Source: Ceriagrion tenellum
Lineage: Eukaryota > Arthropoda > Insecta > Odonata > Coenagrionidae
NCBI GenBank assembly: GCA_963169105.1
Contig: OY720632.1
Location: 53,167,136-53,231,135, forward strand
Direction: 5' to 3'
Length of the DNA stretch: 64,000 bases
This document shows, piece after piece, positions 10,361-22,440 of the stretch. Position 1 is the stretch's first letter; the number at the start of each line of letters is the position of its first letter. The position numbers were made by a program, and so were the translations under genes. The notes below the pieces were generated by a model. The model had not been told where the DNA came from. It worked only from the letters and a program-made list of their open reading frames with translations, and did no database searches.

Positions 10361-11115
10361 TTTCATGCGCAACGAAAAAAATGACCGCGAGGCAAGTCGC
10401 AGAAAACCGGAGAGCAATGTGGAATGATGGCGCAGAGGTAGGGCGGAGGGGTGAGTAGTGGATGAGGCGGGAGAGGAAGGAAGGAAAGAGAAACAGAGAA
10501 GGGAGGGTGAAAGTGAAAAGCAAGCAAAGGAGGAAGGCAGAGTGGAGGACAGGAGTGCGGGTATGGAGAAACGGCGGAAGAGGAATGCTTTATATCGCGC
10601 TGGGCAGAAATTACTCGCTCCGATGAATATTTTGCTCCTTGCATAAAACAAATGCTTTTTGGAGAAGACTCGACCGCTGGAGATGGGGCGGCCTGGGGAG
10701 GGGAGGAGGGAGAAGAATCGCGAGGGGAGGAGAGGGAGGGAGGAAGGAGTCGCGGGAGAGAGGCTGAAGGATCGCAGGTATGGGTTTTGGAGAGCAAAGA
10801 ACATGGGGGAGTAGTGAGGGAAAAAGGGAAAGGAATTTCACGGGAGGAGGGAAGAAGTGACGAGAGGGGTGGGGCAAAGAGGAGCGCTGAGGGAGGGGGA
10901 GGGCGGAGAATGCTTGTAAACCGTTGAAATGTAGGAAAGAAGATAAGAGGGTGGGGTGGGCATGACAAGGCGTCTGCCTGAAAGAGGAGGGGGTGCGGTG
11001 CGGGGGTAGGGGTGATGGGGTTGGGGCGGTAGGGGTTGGTTAGGCGGGGATTAGCGGACGGGGGAACGCGGAGCGAGAGGAAAGAATGAAGGGGGACGAG
11101 TTGGAATGCGAGCAA
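10361..11115. other. Purine-rich GC island
   Basis: G+A-rich on the + strand. It supports a 250-codon Pro/Ser/Leu-rich minus-strand frame (10363-11115), one of the longest in the window, which I attribute to the lack of A on that strand. A balanced notch at about 10580-10660 interrupts the bias. Confidence 0.6.
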
Positions 11116-11720
11116 AAATGGAAATTTCTTTTCGTGAAAGAAACATTGCCCAGCCTAATTGAATACTTCCGAAATAAATGGCTGATCAGTTTAGGTACAA
11201 CCTGTCCCTCCCAAGTTTTCCCTCGAGCGGTTCCTTGATTTAAAATTGAGAGAAATGGGAAAACAAGCAAGCTGCTGTAAGCTTTGCTTGCCGCCGAAAG
11301 ACGTAACATTCCCCTTAATTAGGGTTGTTATAATAGATGGAATTCGATTCCAAGAGTAATTGGGAATCTAACAAAAAATTATTTGAGTCTCCTGATAGGC
11401 ATAAGTCAAGCCACGAACCGACACAAGACTTTTCTCCCAACAATTCATGCTCTAGAATGTTAATTAGCTAATACTAAGTACAAAGAACCATAAGTTAACT
11501 TAATAGCGAGTCGTAAAAATTCGATATCTTACTACGGGTGTCTTGAAGTGCAAGATGGAAGGGATAAAATTGGTGAGGTGTGCATTATTACATTTTGCTA
11601 GTGCCTCCGTGGCAAGCTTTAATTACCTTCGAGTGATACGAACAGATACTGCTCGTACTTTGTATTCCTGACTTTTAAGGTTCCCAGAGATAGTAGATAG
11701 TCTACAGGTCCCGGTAGAGG
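11116..11720. other. AT-rich spacer
   Basis: AT-rich and without recognisable features. At its right end, TTTCAG|GTAAGG (GT at 11733-11734) combines an acceptor-like and a donor-like word, but the upstream pyrimidine tract is absent, so I do not rank it with the minus-strand recursive sites. Confidence 0.5.
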
Positions 11721-13270
11721 CGAGTTGTGTGAAATATTTCAGGTAAGGAAAAAAGTGAGAAATTGCCGTTGCCTTACGGGAAGCAGATATGGGGCAGTTA
11801 AGCACAAGCGTGCGATAAGGGTCCAGGGGGGATGGAGTGGTGGGAACATGGAGATAAAGGACGGCCAAAAGGGAAGGAAAAGCAAGCAAACGCAAGGAGC
11901 GCGGCGCCCGGTTCGCCAGCGCCGGTTTCCCACCGGACGGCGCCACTGTTCTCATCCCTTCGATTTTCTGCGGAGATGGAAATAAAAAAAAGAAGAGGGA
12001 CGGATTGCGCATCCGTCAGCAAAACGTCGAGCTGATGTTATCAAGTAACCAACGATCCACGGGAGGAAAAGGCAAAGGGGTGGGCGGAAGGACGCGCGAG
12101 GGTAGGGTAGGATTTAATAAGGGGATGAGGGAAAGGGATGATTTTTACGACCCCCGTGCACACAGTTGTGTGTCATCGGCCGGAGAAAAAAATCCTCAAC
12201 GGACCACGCCCACCCAATATTCAAAAATCGAAGAGCAGAAGAATGAGCGGCGCACATTTTTCACTTCTCATGGTCCACCGAAGCGGCCGGCTCTAACGCA
12301 CCGGAGACACCGCCTCCAATCCTCAGCACTAAATCAGGCAAGGCCGAAAAAATTCTCCCTGCCATCAGCTTCGTCATGCCCAACTTCCACGAGCTCCACA
12401 TTTCAACCCTCTTGCATCTTCAATCCGGTAACGCCACCTCTCCGATGGAAAAGTTTTCCACCCCTGGATCTAAGGCGAGGGAACGAGCGCCCCCCCTCCC
12501 TTAAATCCATCCCAAACGCCTGCTAGCTAACGATAAGGTCCCCCCAAGCCCTCATAAACACGGCCTTAATGATCGAGTAATGGCATTCAAGTCACGAAAT
12601 TTCAATGCCGAGACCTTTCTGTGTATGGATACGTGTGTTGGCTGGGCGTGTGGGTGGTGTCCTCTGCAAACAAGGCCGCCGAGAAGACGAAAGCAAGAGG
12701 GAGATAGGCGGCGGTGGGCCGGGCGGACGGTGAAGAGAGCCCACGCCGAAGGAAGGCGGGGAGAGAAGTGGCTGAGTACGCGAGGTGAGGTGGGATCCGC
12801 GGTGCTTGGAAGAGGGGGAGACACAGAAAGGGGGCGGCAAGTGGAGGATAAGAAATGGGGCGAGGGGAGTGGGGAAAACCAGGAGGGAACAAGGGGGAGG
12901 GTTGCGGAGGAGAAGATAGGGAGGTCATTAATCCGGGAGGTGTGGAGGTGCGGTAAGAGGCTGCGAAGGAACCCGGGATTGGATGCTGGAGAGGGTGAAC
13001 TCGGGACCCGTATAAATTACGCGGAGAGAAAAAAGGAGCAGGAAGAGAGGAGGAATGGAGAGAGAGAAAGATGGGGAGGTGGGAGTGAGTTTAGATGCAG
13101 AGGGGGTTGAGGGTGGCATGCGGAGAGGAAACGGAGTGAGGCCGGTTAATTTTTGCAGAGGAGGGACTCTTGACGGTTCCAGCGGAGGCTGCGGTTTCGT
13201 TTCCCTGGAGTCCCTTCATTAGTCTACGCTGTGACGTTAATACGGGGCATTGGGAGATTATTTGGTGCGC
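11721..13270. other. GC-rich region: balanced left half, purine-rich right half
   Basis: 11840-12560 is CpG-rich with no strong strand bias. 12680-13130 is G+A-rich on the + strand. TATAAAT at 13011 has no initiator at the right distance. The balanced half holds the 163-codon frame listed separately. Confidence 0.5.
12035..12526 (+). CDS. Unsupported ATG-initiated ORF, 163 codons
   Basis: An ATG at 12035 opens a 163-codon frame, basic and Ser/Pro/Thr-rich, in compositionally balanced DNA. No hydrophobic segment, repeat or motif was recognised, and the ATG context (GCTGATGT) is weak. In this much GC-moderate sequence a few frames of this length are expected by chance, so I consider it more likely non-coding. 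It is listed only because it is among the two longest ATG-initiated frames not explained by strand bias. Confidence 0.1.
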   Translation: MLSSNQRSTGGKGKGVGGRTREGRVGFNKGMRERDDFYDPRAHSCVSSAGEKNPQRTTPTQYSKIEEQKNERRTFFTSHGPPKRPALTHRRHRLQSSALNQARPKKFSLPSASSCPTSTSSTFQPSCIFNPVTPPLRWKSFPPLDLRRGNERPPSLKSIPNAC

Positions 13271-14945
13271 TGAAAGACCTGAGCGAATATAAATAGTAAT
13301 TAATCAAAATTAATAAGGGTATTAACCATATTCATATGCTTTATCTTGCTTCTTTCTTTTCCTTAGATAGTGAGAAAAGTTCCTGTTTTTTTCTCGGGAG
13401 AAAAATGAAGCAATATTTACCTCGCTAGCAAGGTTATGAGAGAACATAAAATATCTAAATCCGTAATACAATTGAGAAGATATCTGATGACAGCAATTAT
13501 TAACTGGATTTTCTTCCCCAGGTGAACATCTCTGCACGTATTTACGATGGTACTACAATACGGAATCACATAAGAGTATACCTATCTCACGAGTGGAGTA
13601 CATCAGAAGTGATAAAATATTTCATTGCATGCCTACAAATCCTTTAATTTTCTGAATTAGTTAGTGAAAGAAGTACATTCATGTCTATCCTGAAAATATT
13701 CAATCAAAACTCAATACTATTAGAAAGGGGAAAGATACGCTTTTTATGCGTTATGTTATTACCTCAGGAGTAGAAAGGACATCAACAACTGATTAGTTAT
13801 GAAAGAGAACACTAGGTATTTTTTCACTGGTTTCTTTTAATTGGTACCACTTTTCTAGAAGCATAGGGGTCATATTCAGGCCAATCCCACAGTCCTATTC
13901 CTGAAGATGATGCCTAAACCAGTATGAATTGTCGAAACCAGAATTACCATATAAAACAAACCCGAGAAATAAACCAGTCGTCTTTTTGATATTAGAGATA
14001 GCGTTTTAAAGTGCATTAGTCAACAGAGATACTTAAATATGCAATTACATTCTAATTAAATGATTGAACTTACAAATGTTCATAGATTAATTAATCTAAA
14101 ATTTGTTTGAGGAATGTATTATTTTTAATTTCATTAATACATACTCGTCTTTTTGTTAGATCCAATCCTTTTAGAAAAGTTTCGCAGGGAAATCTAATTT
14201 TATCAATCAGCTCAGAAAGACCTATGTTTTTCACTATGATTTTAACTGCGGCCGTATTTTTCATTGCCATTATGAGACTTAAGACAAACAGTGAATGGAT
14301 GCAAAAGTTAACATGCCACAGGAGAAGTAAATAGGTTGACATAATATTCCCTTTTCTATTTTCAAAAGGATATAGGAAATATGTTTTTAGGTTTTACGAA
14401 CTGTGAGTTTTTCTTTAAAATAATATTCCTATAGATTCATGAACATTTAAAATGTGTACAGTAATAGCTAAGAGTATTCAATTCCAAAAATAATATATCC
14501 TATTCAATTCCTATAAGTTTAAATTCAACATGCCTAAATAAAATAATTATGAAATGTAATTTTCAGACTGGTAACACAGAAAAAAGCTGAGCTGAAACCA
14601 AAACCATAGTTAATATACTCTCAATTCTTTCAGCAATTATTTTCTATTTCTTATTCACAAAGTTGTCACATAACAAAGCGTGTCGTAAGTTAAGTCAAGA
14701 GTCCTACAAATAGGTATGCCATAGACAAAAAACGTCTGTCGACTTCTTTCTATTACATGAAAACAAGTATTCCAAAGAATTCAAATACATAAAAAACAAA
14801 ACAAGCGGCGGCAGCTATTTATCAAGAATGAACCATTCGCCCGGCGATTCTTTTTTAATTTAACGGGAGCAAATCATGCAGCACGATAGAGCTAAATAGA
14901 GCGATGATCATCAAAATTACGACACTCGAATAAAGAAAGCTAATA
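13271..14945. other. AT-rich spacer
   Basis: About 1.7 kb of AT-rich DNA. At 13522 a good acceptor (GATTTTCTTCCCCAG) precedes a frame open for 41 codons to a TAA at 13645-13647, which could be a terminal exon or chance. A retroelement-like tail motif lies at 13900-13939. Nothing else is recognised. Confidence 0.5.
13900..13939 (+). repeat. Retroelement-tail-like motif CCTGAAGATG...CGAAACC
   Basis: CCTGAAGATGATGC, an A-rich loop, and ATTGTCGAAACC form a degenerate stem (GATGAT with ATTGTC, including G-T pairs) flanked by CTGA and GAAAC. Modules of the form CTGAxGATG-stem-CGAAAC are common near the ends of metazoan retroelements, including Penelope-like ones. Assignment to a family is inference. 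The inverted repeat at 53007-53209 carries a similar module twice. Confidence 0.35.
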
Positions 14946-16110
14946 GGCGAATATGTCGCAGACCGTTGGGAAGGGAGCGAGAGAGAAGAGATGGGATGAT
15001 GAGGCGGGGGACTGGGATGGCGGGAGGTTGGACTGTCGCGCACGTGGGGAAGGGGTGGCACCGCGGGATTGGAGGTCGATTTGTGGCGGTGGGGATGAAT
15101 GCATTAATACCCAGGCGTGCTGTGATAGTAATAATGCCCACTCCAGCGCGCGTCCCTTCCCAACCCTCTTGTGAAGTCCCCACGCCCACCCAATCCGCGC
15201 CTGGCGGGCACAGACTGAGAGGGAGGCGAGTAGTCGCTGCTGCTCCCACACCCACCGACTAACCCCCCTTTTCATCCCTCTACCTAACCCACCCACTCAC
15301 ATACGTGCGCCTTGTTTAACCCTCTCCATAATCCCCGCAAACCCGTTCCAACGGGGGGCGTCCGGAACCCTCTCTCCGCGGACAACCCTCCCTTATTTCT
15401 CTGGCACCAAAAAGCCCGCCGCCTATTTACACCCCTTCCACCCGATCCAAACAATCCCTTCTCCCCGCGCGAATCGCCACCCCTTATCGCCCGGTCGCCG
15501 CTCCACCCCGCACCCACCTACTACCGATCCTCTACCAAACCGCCCCTATCCTCCACACGTAACACCCCCCTCGCTAGGGGGTTGCTATCTCGCTGGATCG
15601 GTGACATTACCTACGCCACCTCTCGACCTTCCCCCCTCCCACCTTCGTCCATACCCCAGGGATACCTCACCTCGCCCCTACCATCTCCCTCTTGCCTTCC
15701 GACCTCTCATCCACCTCCCTCCATCTAACCCTACCCCGCAGCCCCCCCGCGAACGTCCCCGCCCTCAATTTACCGCGCTCATACCTCCCTCTCCCCTAAA
15801 AACGCCACCTCACACCCTTCCCCTCCCCCTCCCCCAGCCGCTGGACCACCTTCCCACCCTTCTCCGCCCTTCTCTCTCGGACGCTTCGCTTCCGTGGTTT
15901 ATGGCGCGTTCATTTGGGGCCGATGTTTAATCTACACGGCCCACGATGCAAAATACTACGAGACTATCTCCCGGCGCTTATTTATCATCTTTCGCTTTCT
16001 TCCCACCACCGCACGCCCATTCCTACAGTGCACGCCCTCCTCTCCTCTATTCCCGTCCACTCCCTTCCCCTAATTCGTACTCTCTGACAAAGATCTTTTG
16101 CAGTGTCGGA
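14946..16110. other. GC island with purine-to-pyrimidine switch at about 15.1 kb
   Basis: A short purine-rich block (14966-15080) gives way to a long C+T-rich block (15240-16080) on the + strand. Frames of 77-138 codons on + in the C-rich part are Pro/Ser/Leu-rich artefacts. CpG dinucleotides are frequent. No core promoter with correct spacing was found at the switch. Confidence 0.55.
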
Positions 16111-17150
16111 GAGTTCAGCTTCCGCAGCGTATTTTGCTGCATCCGAAGGAAATGCGGTGAGAGTGATGGTGCATTAAAAAATTAGAATGGTAAAGATAGT
16201 TATGGACTAGAGGGCCTTTATATCAAATTTCTCAAAACTTTTTTCCGATTGCAAATTTCAAACAAGATGAATCGGTATATTACAGCATGGGATTATTTTT
16301 TCTGCTACAAAACTCAAAACTTCTCACTTACATTTTAATATTTGTGGTGAAAACTAAGTTTCAAATGCATACATTTATCACACGTCTCTCGCGTTCAAGC
16401 TTATCGAATTACTAATGTGTACCAAGTCATCATCGATGCACCAAAACAGAAACGCTAAAAGATTTCTATGCCTGACTTGAAGACAATACCTGTCACTTGA
16501 TACACAGGTGCTGATTATTATATTGAATAATTTTAAACAAATATATACATGATCCCAAATTCATATGCAAGGGTACCCGAGATTTTTAACTTCTGTCAAA
16601 CGTGTATACCGACAAACGTATCGGGAAAAATAATAATGAATATAAGAATAACCAATCTTACTAGGTAACTAAATCTAAATATTATCTCTAAAAATCTAAA
16701 AATTTTGCATTATTTTGCAAATTTTGCTGATTACGGCTGAAGGTTATTTAAGTAGCTACTTTATTTTGAAGTTAAGAGATAGAAATGACAGAGGTGAGCA
16801 GGTATTTTTTGGTACTTGAGCTGATGTTAGAAGGCAAATTAAAAGTCTTTATATAAAAAAAGGTTCTTGTACGGTGAAAAACACCATCCACTGTCATAAT
16901 CAGTTAAACATTAATTAATAACAAACACAACTAAAATACTTCTCATGTTCCAATGGACATCGATAAAAAGCGATCTATTGTTACAGTTTTTCGATTCTCT
17001 TACACTCCCAAACAGACAAACTAAAACAAATTTCCCGCAAAACAAGCACCGCGAAAAATTAAGTACTAATCTCTGCTTCGAAAACGGAATATCATGTTAG
17101 GTCTCATTCATAAAGGAAATTGGTGCATTAAGCGCGATGTAATCAGTTGA
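16111..17150. other. AT-rich spacer
   Basis: AT-rich. TATATAAAA near 16850 lacks an initiator at 25-35 bp. Nothing supportable. Confidence 0.6.
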
Positions 17151-17555
17151 GAATAGAGTATAGATGGCTAGCCTAGAGCACGGTCGTAACAAGAAAGCTG
17201 TCAGCCATATTTTGCAGGCTTCAATGCTCAAATCGTGCCTCTATGCTTTTGCTCTGTTCCTCTTTTAAAACTTTGCAGCGAGACGGAGTGAGAGAGAAAG
17301 GCCGGAACGGCGCGAGGCCCTTCATCGAAAACGAGACCGCGGAACCTTTATGACAACGCTCCGCTCGCTAGGAAGAGTATCACTAGCCATGTACATGTCC
17401 CAAAAACCACTCTTGGCGCACCCGCTCGCTCATCAGAACAGATAGTCGGAAATCTCATTTTCTGCATTCCATGCTTAGCTGCAAAATCTGTCGCCACGGC
17501 ACTTGAGGCGATCCACGTTTTGATTTCTCCCACAGTGTATCCATCTCCAGCGTAG
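17151..17555. other. Balanced, moderately GC-rich patch with a good acceptor
   Basis: Unlike the islands, this patch has no strand bias. On +, a pyrimidine-rich tract ends TTTGCAG at 17278. The following 24 codons (17279-17350) are open to a TGA at 17351-17353 and highly charged (Arg/Glu/Lys). It might be a terminal coding exon, or only a conserved element; the peptide is not recognised. Confidence 0.25.
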
Positions 17556-18280
17556 AGAAGAATCTACACAAAGTGCAACACAATACAACTATAATAACCA
17601 TTAATATGCTTCGAACTGCAGAGAAAAATCATCATATGAACAAAAGGGTATGTCCTCTTTATGACGAGCATACATATATCCATTCTTAGCTCAGCTAGAT
17701 AAATTAAAACCCCACTGATTTCATTTAATAGTTTTAGTTCCGATGACTTATTCTTTTGAAGTTTTTGTACTATTAGGGTTTGAGATGTAACCACTATTTA
17801 GGGATAAATCTTACCAGAGCCTGAAACTCATTGATTAGCAATAACAGTTGTAAACAGTGAGATAGTTTGAAAGGTAAGACGTTTTTTTTGAACGTCCGCC
17901 ACATCAAAAAGAGTTGCTGGTGAATATAACGGACCTACTTTATTTCAATGAAAAATTAGTTTCGTTATATAAACGTACGTAGATACCTCAAATACTTTCA
18001 TTTCATTATAATGAGATAGTACATCATGAGTGATTCGATTCAAAGGCGCATTTGACCGAACATTCAAAACACGTGTATTCCATGCATTACATGACATAGG
18101 TTTGCAGGTTTAAGTGGAAAAATTTCTAACAGCCCTAATTAGATGAGGTACACTTCCCCATAGCTCGCAAAAGCCATAAACTTTCTCATTCAATCCCAAA
18201 TTAACAATATCCCGCAACTCACTCGAATTTCGCTTTTAAACACAATTTATCGCCGTCCCTTAACAAAACCTTCGCCTCGC
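17556..18280. other. AT-rich spacer
   Basis: AT-rich; on the minus strand ATG AGT TTC AGG CTC TG|GTAAGA near 17813-17832 is a minimal exon-like word without further support. Confidence 0.5.
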
Positions 18281-19100
18281 GGCTTCCCCACTAACGTTCA
18301 CATACGACCCAACATCTACGGCATCCGAATTGGATAATGAACAACGATGCCGGAATAAACAGCAGTTCTGGGACCATCCGTGCCACCGGTAACGGGTAAT
18401 CTCGAAGTTGGGCATGACAAGGGGAGAAAGTATTGGAGGGTAAGGGAGTGTGTATTCGGCGGGTGGGAAGGGAATGGGATGGCTCTATGGGACGTGTAAT
18501 GCGGGAAGCTGGCGGGGGAGAGGAATTTTTCGGTCTCCCGGCATGCACATCGGCGGTGAGCAGGGAACGCACCGCGAAGATGAGTGTGCCCGATGTCGCC
18601 ATCTCGACATGTGAAACAAAGTAGTATCTACAAATTGCTTTATGTCACGCCACAATATGAATTCCGTGTATGTGTCGCGACATCGCGCAATCCGGGCCAG
18701 AGCAGAGCCGAGAGCATATCGCCACGCGTTCAGCGGCGGCCCACAAGGGGATTGCTTCGACGAGAGATCGCAGATTTGCGCACGCGCGATCCAGAAAGGA
18801 AACATCGCCTTCCAGCCGAAAACCAATCCCATCGCGGCGATATTATGCAACGGAGTGTGTCCAACGACATTAGGCGCCGATTGGGGAAACGGCCCGCGGT
18901 TTCAATAATTTAATGGCGAAACAGGCCACGGAATGATGTGCAATCAGAGGAGGGTGACGCATGGCCCCTACTAATGCTTACTTTGCGTTGCGCCAGAGCG
19001 AGGCAGCATACGAGGCTGAACTCTGAATCTACTTCCCTGAGCGTGACTCCGGCGAATATGCGAGTCGCTCCACTCATTGTATTATGATAAGAGCACAACT
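18281..19100. other. Balanced GC-rich, CpG-dense element
   Basis: About 18560-18960 is dense in CpG (TCGCGACATCGCGCAATCC and similar) without the purine/pyrimidine asymmetry of the other islands. Overlapping frames of 60-121 codons exist in several frames on both strands, which argues against any single one being a gene. The composition makes it a candidate for a conserved regulatory element or CpG-type promoter, but no TATA/initiator pair was found. Confidence 0.35.
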
Positions 19101-20480
19101 GTTATATAAAGAATCACGGGAGGGCTCAGATCCAATATAACTGAAATTCCTTTTATAGTGATGTTTTCGTAATAATCTAATTTGGGCTCACGAGGTGGTA
19201 ACAAGAACAACTTCATTGATTAAAAATGAAAACCTGACGCATCGCTATCGATAAGATGTCGGCAAGATGAAATAACATTATCTACAAATTTGGACTCGAT
19301 CAAGAAGAAGTCAAGATGAACGTACTCTTTTCTAAAATTCCTGAAACACATTAAGTAAATATTTCCCAAAGAAGAATTATAAAAAATGACAATCGAAAAC
19401 CTACACTCTTTCAAGAAGATGTGCCATAGGATTTCGTCACATCGACGCCTAACATAGCATTTGGAATGTTCACGTCTTTCCGTCTTTTTCGGCAAAAGCG
19501 CACGTCCGTTGTATTCCACTCGTATTACTTTTCTGCCACAAAACCGAGACTCGAGCCGCATTCCAGATGCACAGTCACAGTACGAAAAAGAGTTGGATAT
19601 ATAACCAATGTAACGAAAACATCAAATGATGACATCGCCATCGGGTTATGGAGACCTAAGTCAGGAAGTAAAAGTTGGATGATACATAACACCAACCAAA
19701 TTATTACTATCATGAGCTGTTTTTACAATCACCCAACACTGCACTCGTAATTTGGATAGTATTCAATGTATGTATAGTATGAATAGAGCATTGGATTAAA
19801 TACTTATATTACGTGAAATAAAGTATAAAAGGATAAATGTAATATATTCCCTGCAGAAGGATATACTAAAATAGATTAGAAATACAAAAAGAATATGAAA
19901 AATATTCATTGGCTGAGGTACCTATAACTGGAAAGCGAATAACTCTTACACCATCCTGTAATAAACCGTTTATATGGCGCAAGTTTTTACTTGTTCACAC
20001 TGAATTATGGAAATAATTTAATTAGACACTGTAATTACTCCACCGATTACAATGCAAGCATATTAAATGATTGCATTTTTTTAAATATCATAAGCTGCCA
20101 TTGTTAAATTTTAGTTCCCTACTCTAAATAACACTAACTTTGTACCTTACAAGTAACGCCTATCCCTAAACGGATGAGTGGACAAACAATATGTGTTGGT
20201 TTTATGAATAACCTGACACATGAAAACCGAACATCAGAAAGTATCGTCAATATGGTTATACTCCTCAGCTCTGGTAGTTAATCAGAAGAGTTTACTTGAG
20301 GGAAATCAAACTTTATAGTTCTTCGGTGATAAGACTACCTAATTAAAAATAAATTGGTGCTAGCAATTTCAAGATTCAGCGGCTAATTAAAATTCCAAAA
20401 ACTTAATAGCTCGTATTACTGAATAGCCGAACGTATTCGGAAAATGCTCAAACATTCCCACTCACCGTGATACATCAAAG
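19101..20480. other. AT-rich spacer
   Basis: AT-rich. It contains a perfect DRE-like TATCGATA at 19246-19253, inside the minus-strand ORF listed separately. At 20464 a minus donor (CACG|GTGAGTG) follows a frame open for about 45 codons, without a supporting acceptor. Confidence 0.45.
19220..19561 (-). CDS. Unsupported ATG-initiated ORF, 113 codons
   Basis: A minus-strand frame of 113 codons starts with a real ATG at 19559-19561. It is rich in Arg, Phe and Cys, with normal rather than repeat-like composition. No domain was recognised, and an opposite-strand ATG frame of 94 codons (19466-19750) overlaps it. Frames of this length are expected a few times by chance across the AT-rich part of the window. 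Most likely spurious. Confidence 0.1.
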   Translation of the reverse strand: MRLESRFCGRKVIRVEYNGRALLPKKTERREHSKCYVRRRCDEILWHIFLKECRFSIVIFYNSSLGNIYLMCFRNFRKEYVHLDFFLIESKFVDNVISSCRHLIDSDASGFHF

Positions 20481-20960
20481 ACGAGAGACATAAAATGATA
20501 AAAACCGTGGCGGGGAAGCAGTTGAGAGCCGTCACTTTGAAGGATATTCAGACTGAAAACTGGATTCTTGCTCCGGCAGAGGAGTTGAAGGAATGAAAGA
20601 GGGAACGGGGATCTGTCCAATTAGTCTCTTTCTCCAATCCCGGAGACTCCAGCCGCCGGTCTCGCCGCCGAGGCTTTTTTGAAGGAATCCCGCCCCACTC
20701 GGAGACGCTCCCAGGTGAACAGTTTCCCGAGTCACGGACGCGGGTTTGTTACGAAAGCAATGGGGCGGGAGTGAAGGGAATGCGGGAGATGGGAGGGGAA
20801 TGGGCGGGGGTAGAAAGACGACGGAAAGCCCTTGTCCCTCTTTCCCTTACTCTCATCGCGGACAACCAAGCAGAAACACAGCCCTCATGCTCATGAAACT
20901 TGCATCAAACCCCAATCGTCTCCCTCTGAAGACCCTCTCGAACCGAGATACTGACTGAGG
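20481..20960. other. Small GC-richer patch
   Basis: Balanced at 20500-20740, with a short purine block at 20760-20830. No gene, promoter or repeat recognised. Confidence 0.5.
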
Positions 20961-22440
20961 ATACTAGTACGTTAAAATTCTGAATGGCGTATCCAAATTC
21001 GCCTTCCGAGAAATTATTTCAGGGAAAATCAAAAGTAGAACCGCTCAAAACAACACATATTTCAATGTCATGTATCTCTTAGTAGTATAGCACCGCATAT
21101 AATTCCCATCATATTATCAGCTTCAGTTAACAATAATTTTTTTACCATTTTTAAGTTTCAGAGAAAATTAAAAAAACGTACAGAGAAAAAAGTCGACTAT
21201 ACCGTACCAAAGAAGAGAATTGTAAATAACCCACTCATAGACAAATTTCTGATGATAAACTCATACAACCGCGTATTTGTTTCACGAGATTCCGGTGAAA
21301 ACGGTAGTTGCCCACCAACCGATAAAAAATTACGTCATATGTTGCCACTGAAGAAAAATGATTGGTCCTCTATTAATCTTGTGTAGACTGAATCACTTCG
21401 ACATACAATTGGTTCAGAGCACATCGAGGAAGAACCGGATTTTGCGCTTGCTCTAACCTTGCCAAAACAAAGGATGTAGCAGATGAGTTATTGAGAATGG
21501 AAGGGCCATTAAAACTTCTTGTGTAAGAGAGCCAACGAAGGCTCCATAACAAATGATAGCTATGCGTTTAATTTCTCCGCTGCTATGGGTATCATTTTTA
21601 TATTCTTCCGACCCGTCTTCCTTCGCTCCTCCTGGCCGACTTCTGAGGTTGAATTTAGAGCTTCCTCTCCTCCCGTCAAGAAAAATGGGATCCTCACATC
21701 TCCAGAAGAATAACTTCCGACCCTTTACACGATATCTTTACTCAAACCTAGCAGTTTCCCAGACAGCGAATTCAGCTCCCCCACGCACTTGTTTGGATAC
21801 GGCGCCTTGTTGCGGTAAGCTCAATACCAAGAAAACCTCCTCCTCAGGCGATGTCATAGATATTTTGAGGACCTAGAAGCTGTAAAAGGGCATTACGCTA
21901 AAGATTTACGGCAAGGTATATAATTTTTCATTCAGCGAATTTCCACATTTCTAAACAATTCATGTTTGTACTCCAAATGATAGCAAACGATCATAGGATA
22001 TGAATGTATTACAGAGTATTTTTTCATTATGAGGCAAATAACTATTTCCATTAAAAATACAAAAACTTTTCCTACGTTGCTCTAACATTCATTCCATTAT
22101 TTTATAGACATTCTTTTTTGCTTCCTTTCTGTTCCATTCCCAAATGTTGTGTCAAACGAAAAAAAATTTAAAGTAATTTTCGGTATTTTTAAACAAGCAT
22201 GGTTTATATTTGGTATACTTTTGCTTTAATAATTTAATTCATTTCCCTTGTTTCTCACTTATATTAGTATCAACCTCAGTCAGGGATTTCAAGAACACTG
22301 CGACAGTTCATAGAGACTTCGGCAACGTAAACAGGGATGTGGATTCGGAGAATTATTATAATACATAAAAGGCCAAATACTATGTACTAAAATATTTACC
22401 ACGTGAATCAGTGCAAGAATCAAAAGAAGGCTAAGGCTGA
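20961..22440. other. AT-rich spacer with a balanced patch at 21480-21890
   Basis: AT-rich. The patch at 21480-21890 holds overlapping + frames of 64 and 107 codons in different registers; neither is recognised. Confidence 0.5.

Noticed and set aside
10363..11115. 250-codon minus-strand open frame
   Set aside because: The minus strand here is almost all C and T, which cannot form TAA, TAG or TGA. The product is Pro/Ser/Leu-rich without motifs. The same applies to frames at 3759-4361, 8656-9195, 9257-9635, 15312-15930, 24044-24589, 29687-30178 and 32433-32873.
11716..11740. TTTCAG|GTAAGG as a + strand recursive splice site
   Set aside because: The upstream sequence is purine-rich with no pyrimidine tract, unlike the two minus-strand sites.
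19125..19165. Minus-strand TATAAAAGG with TCAGTT
   Set aside because: The initiator A is only about 15 bp from the TATA box, too close for a core promoter.
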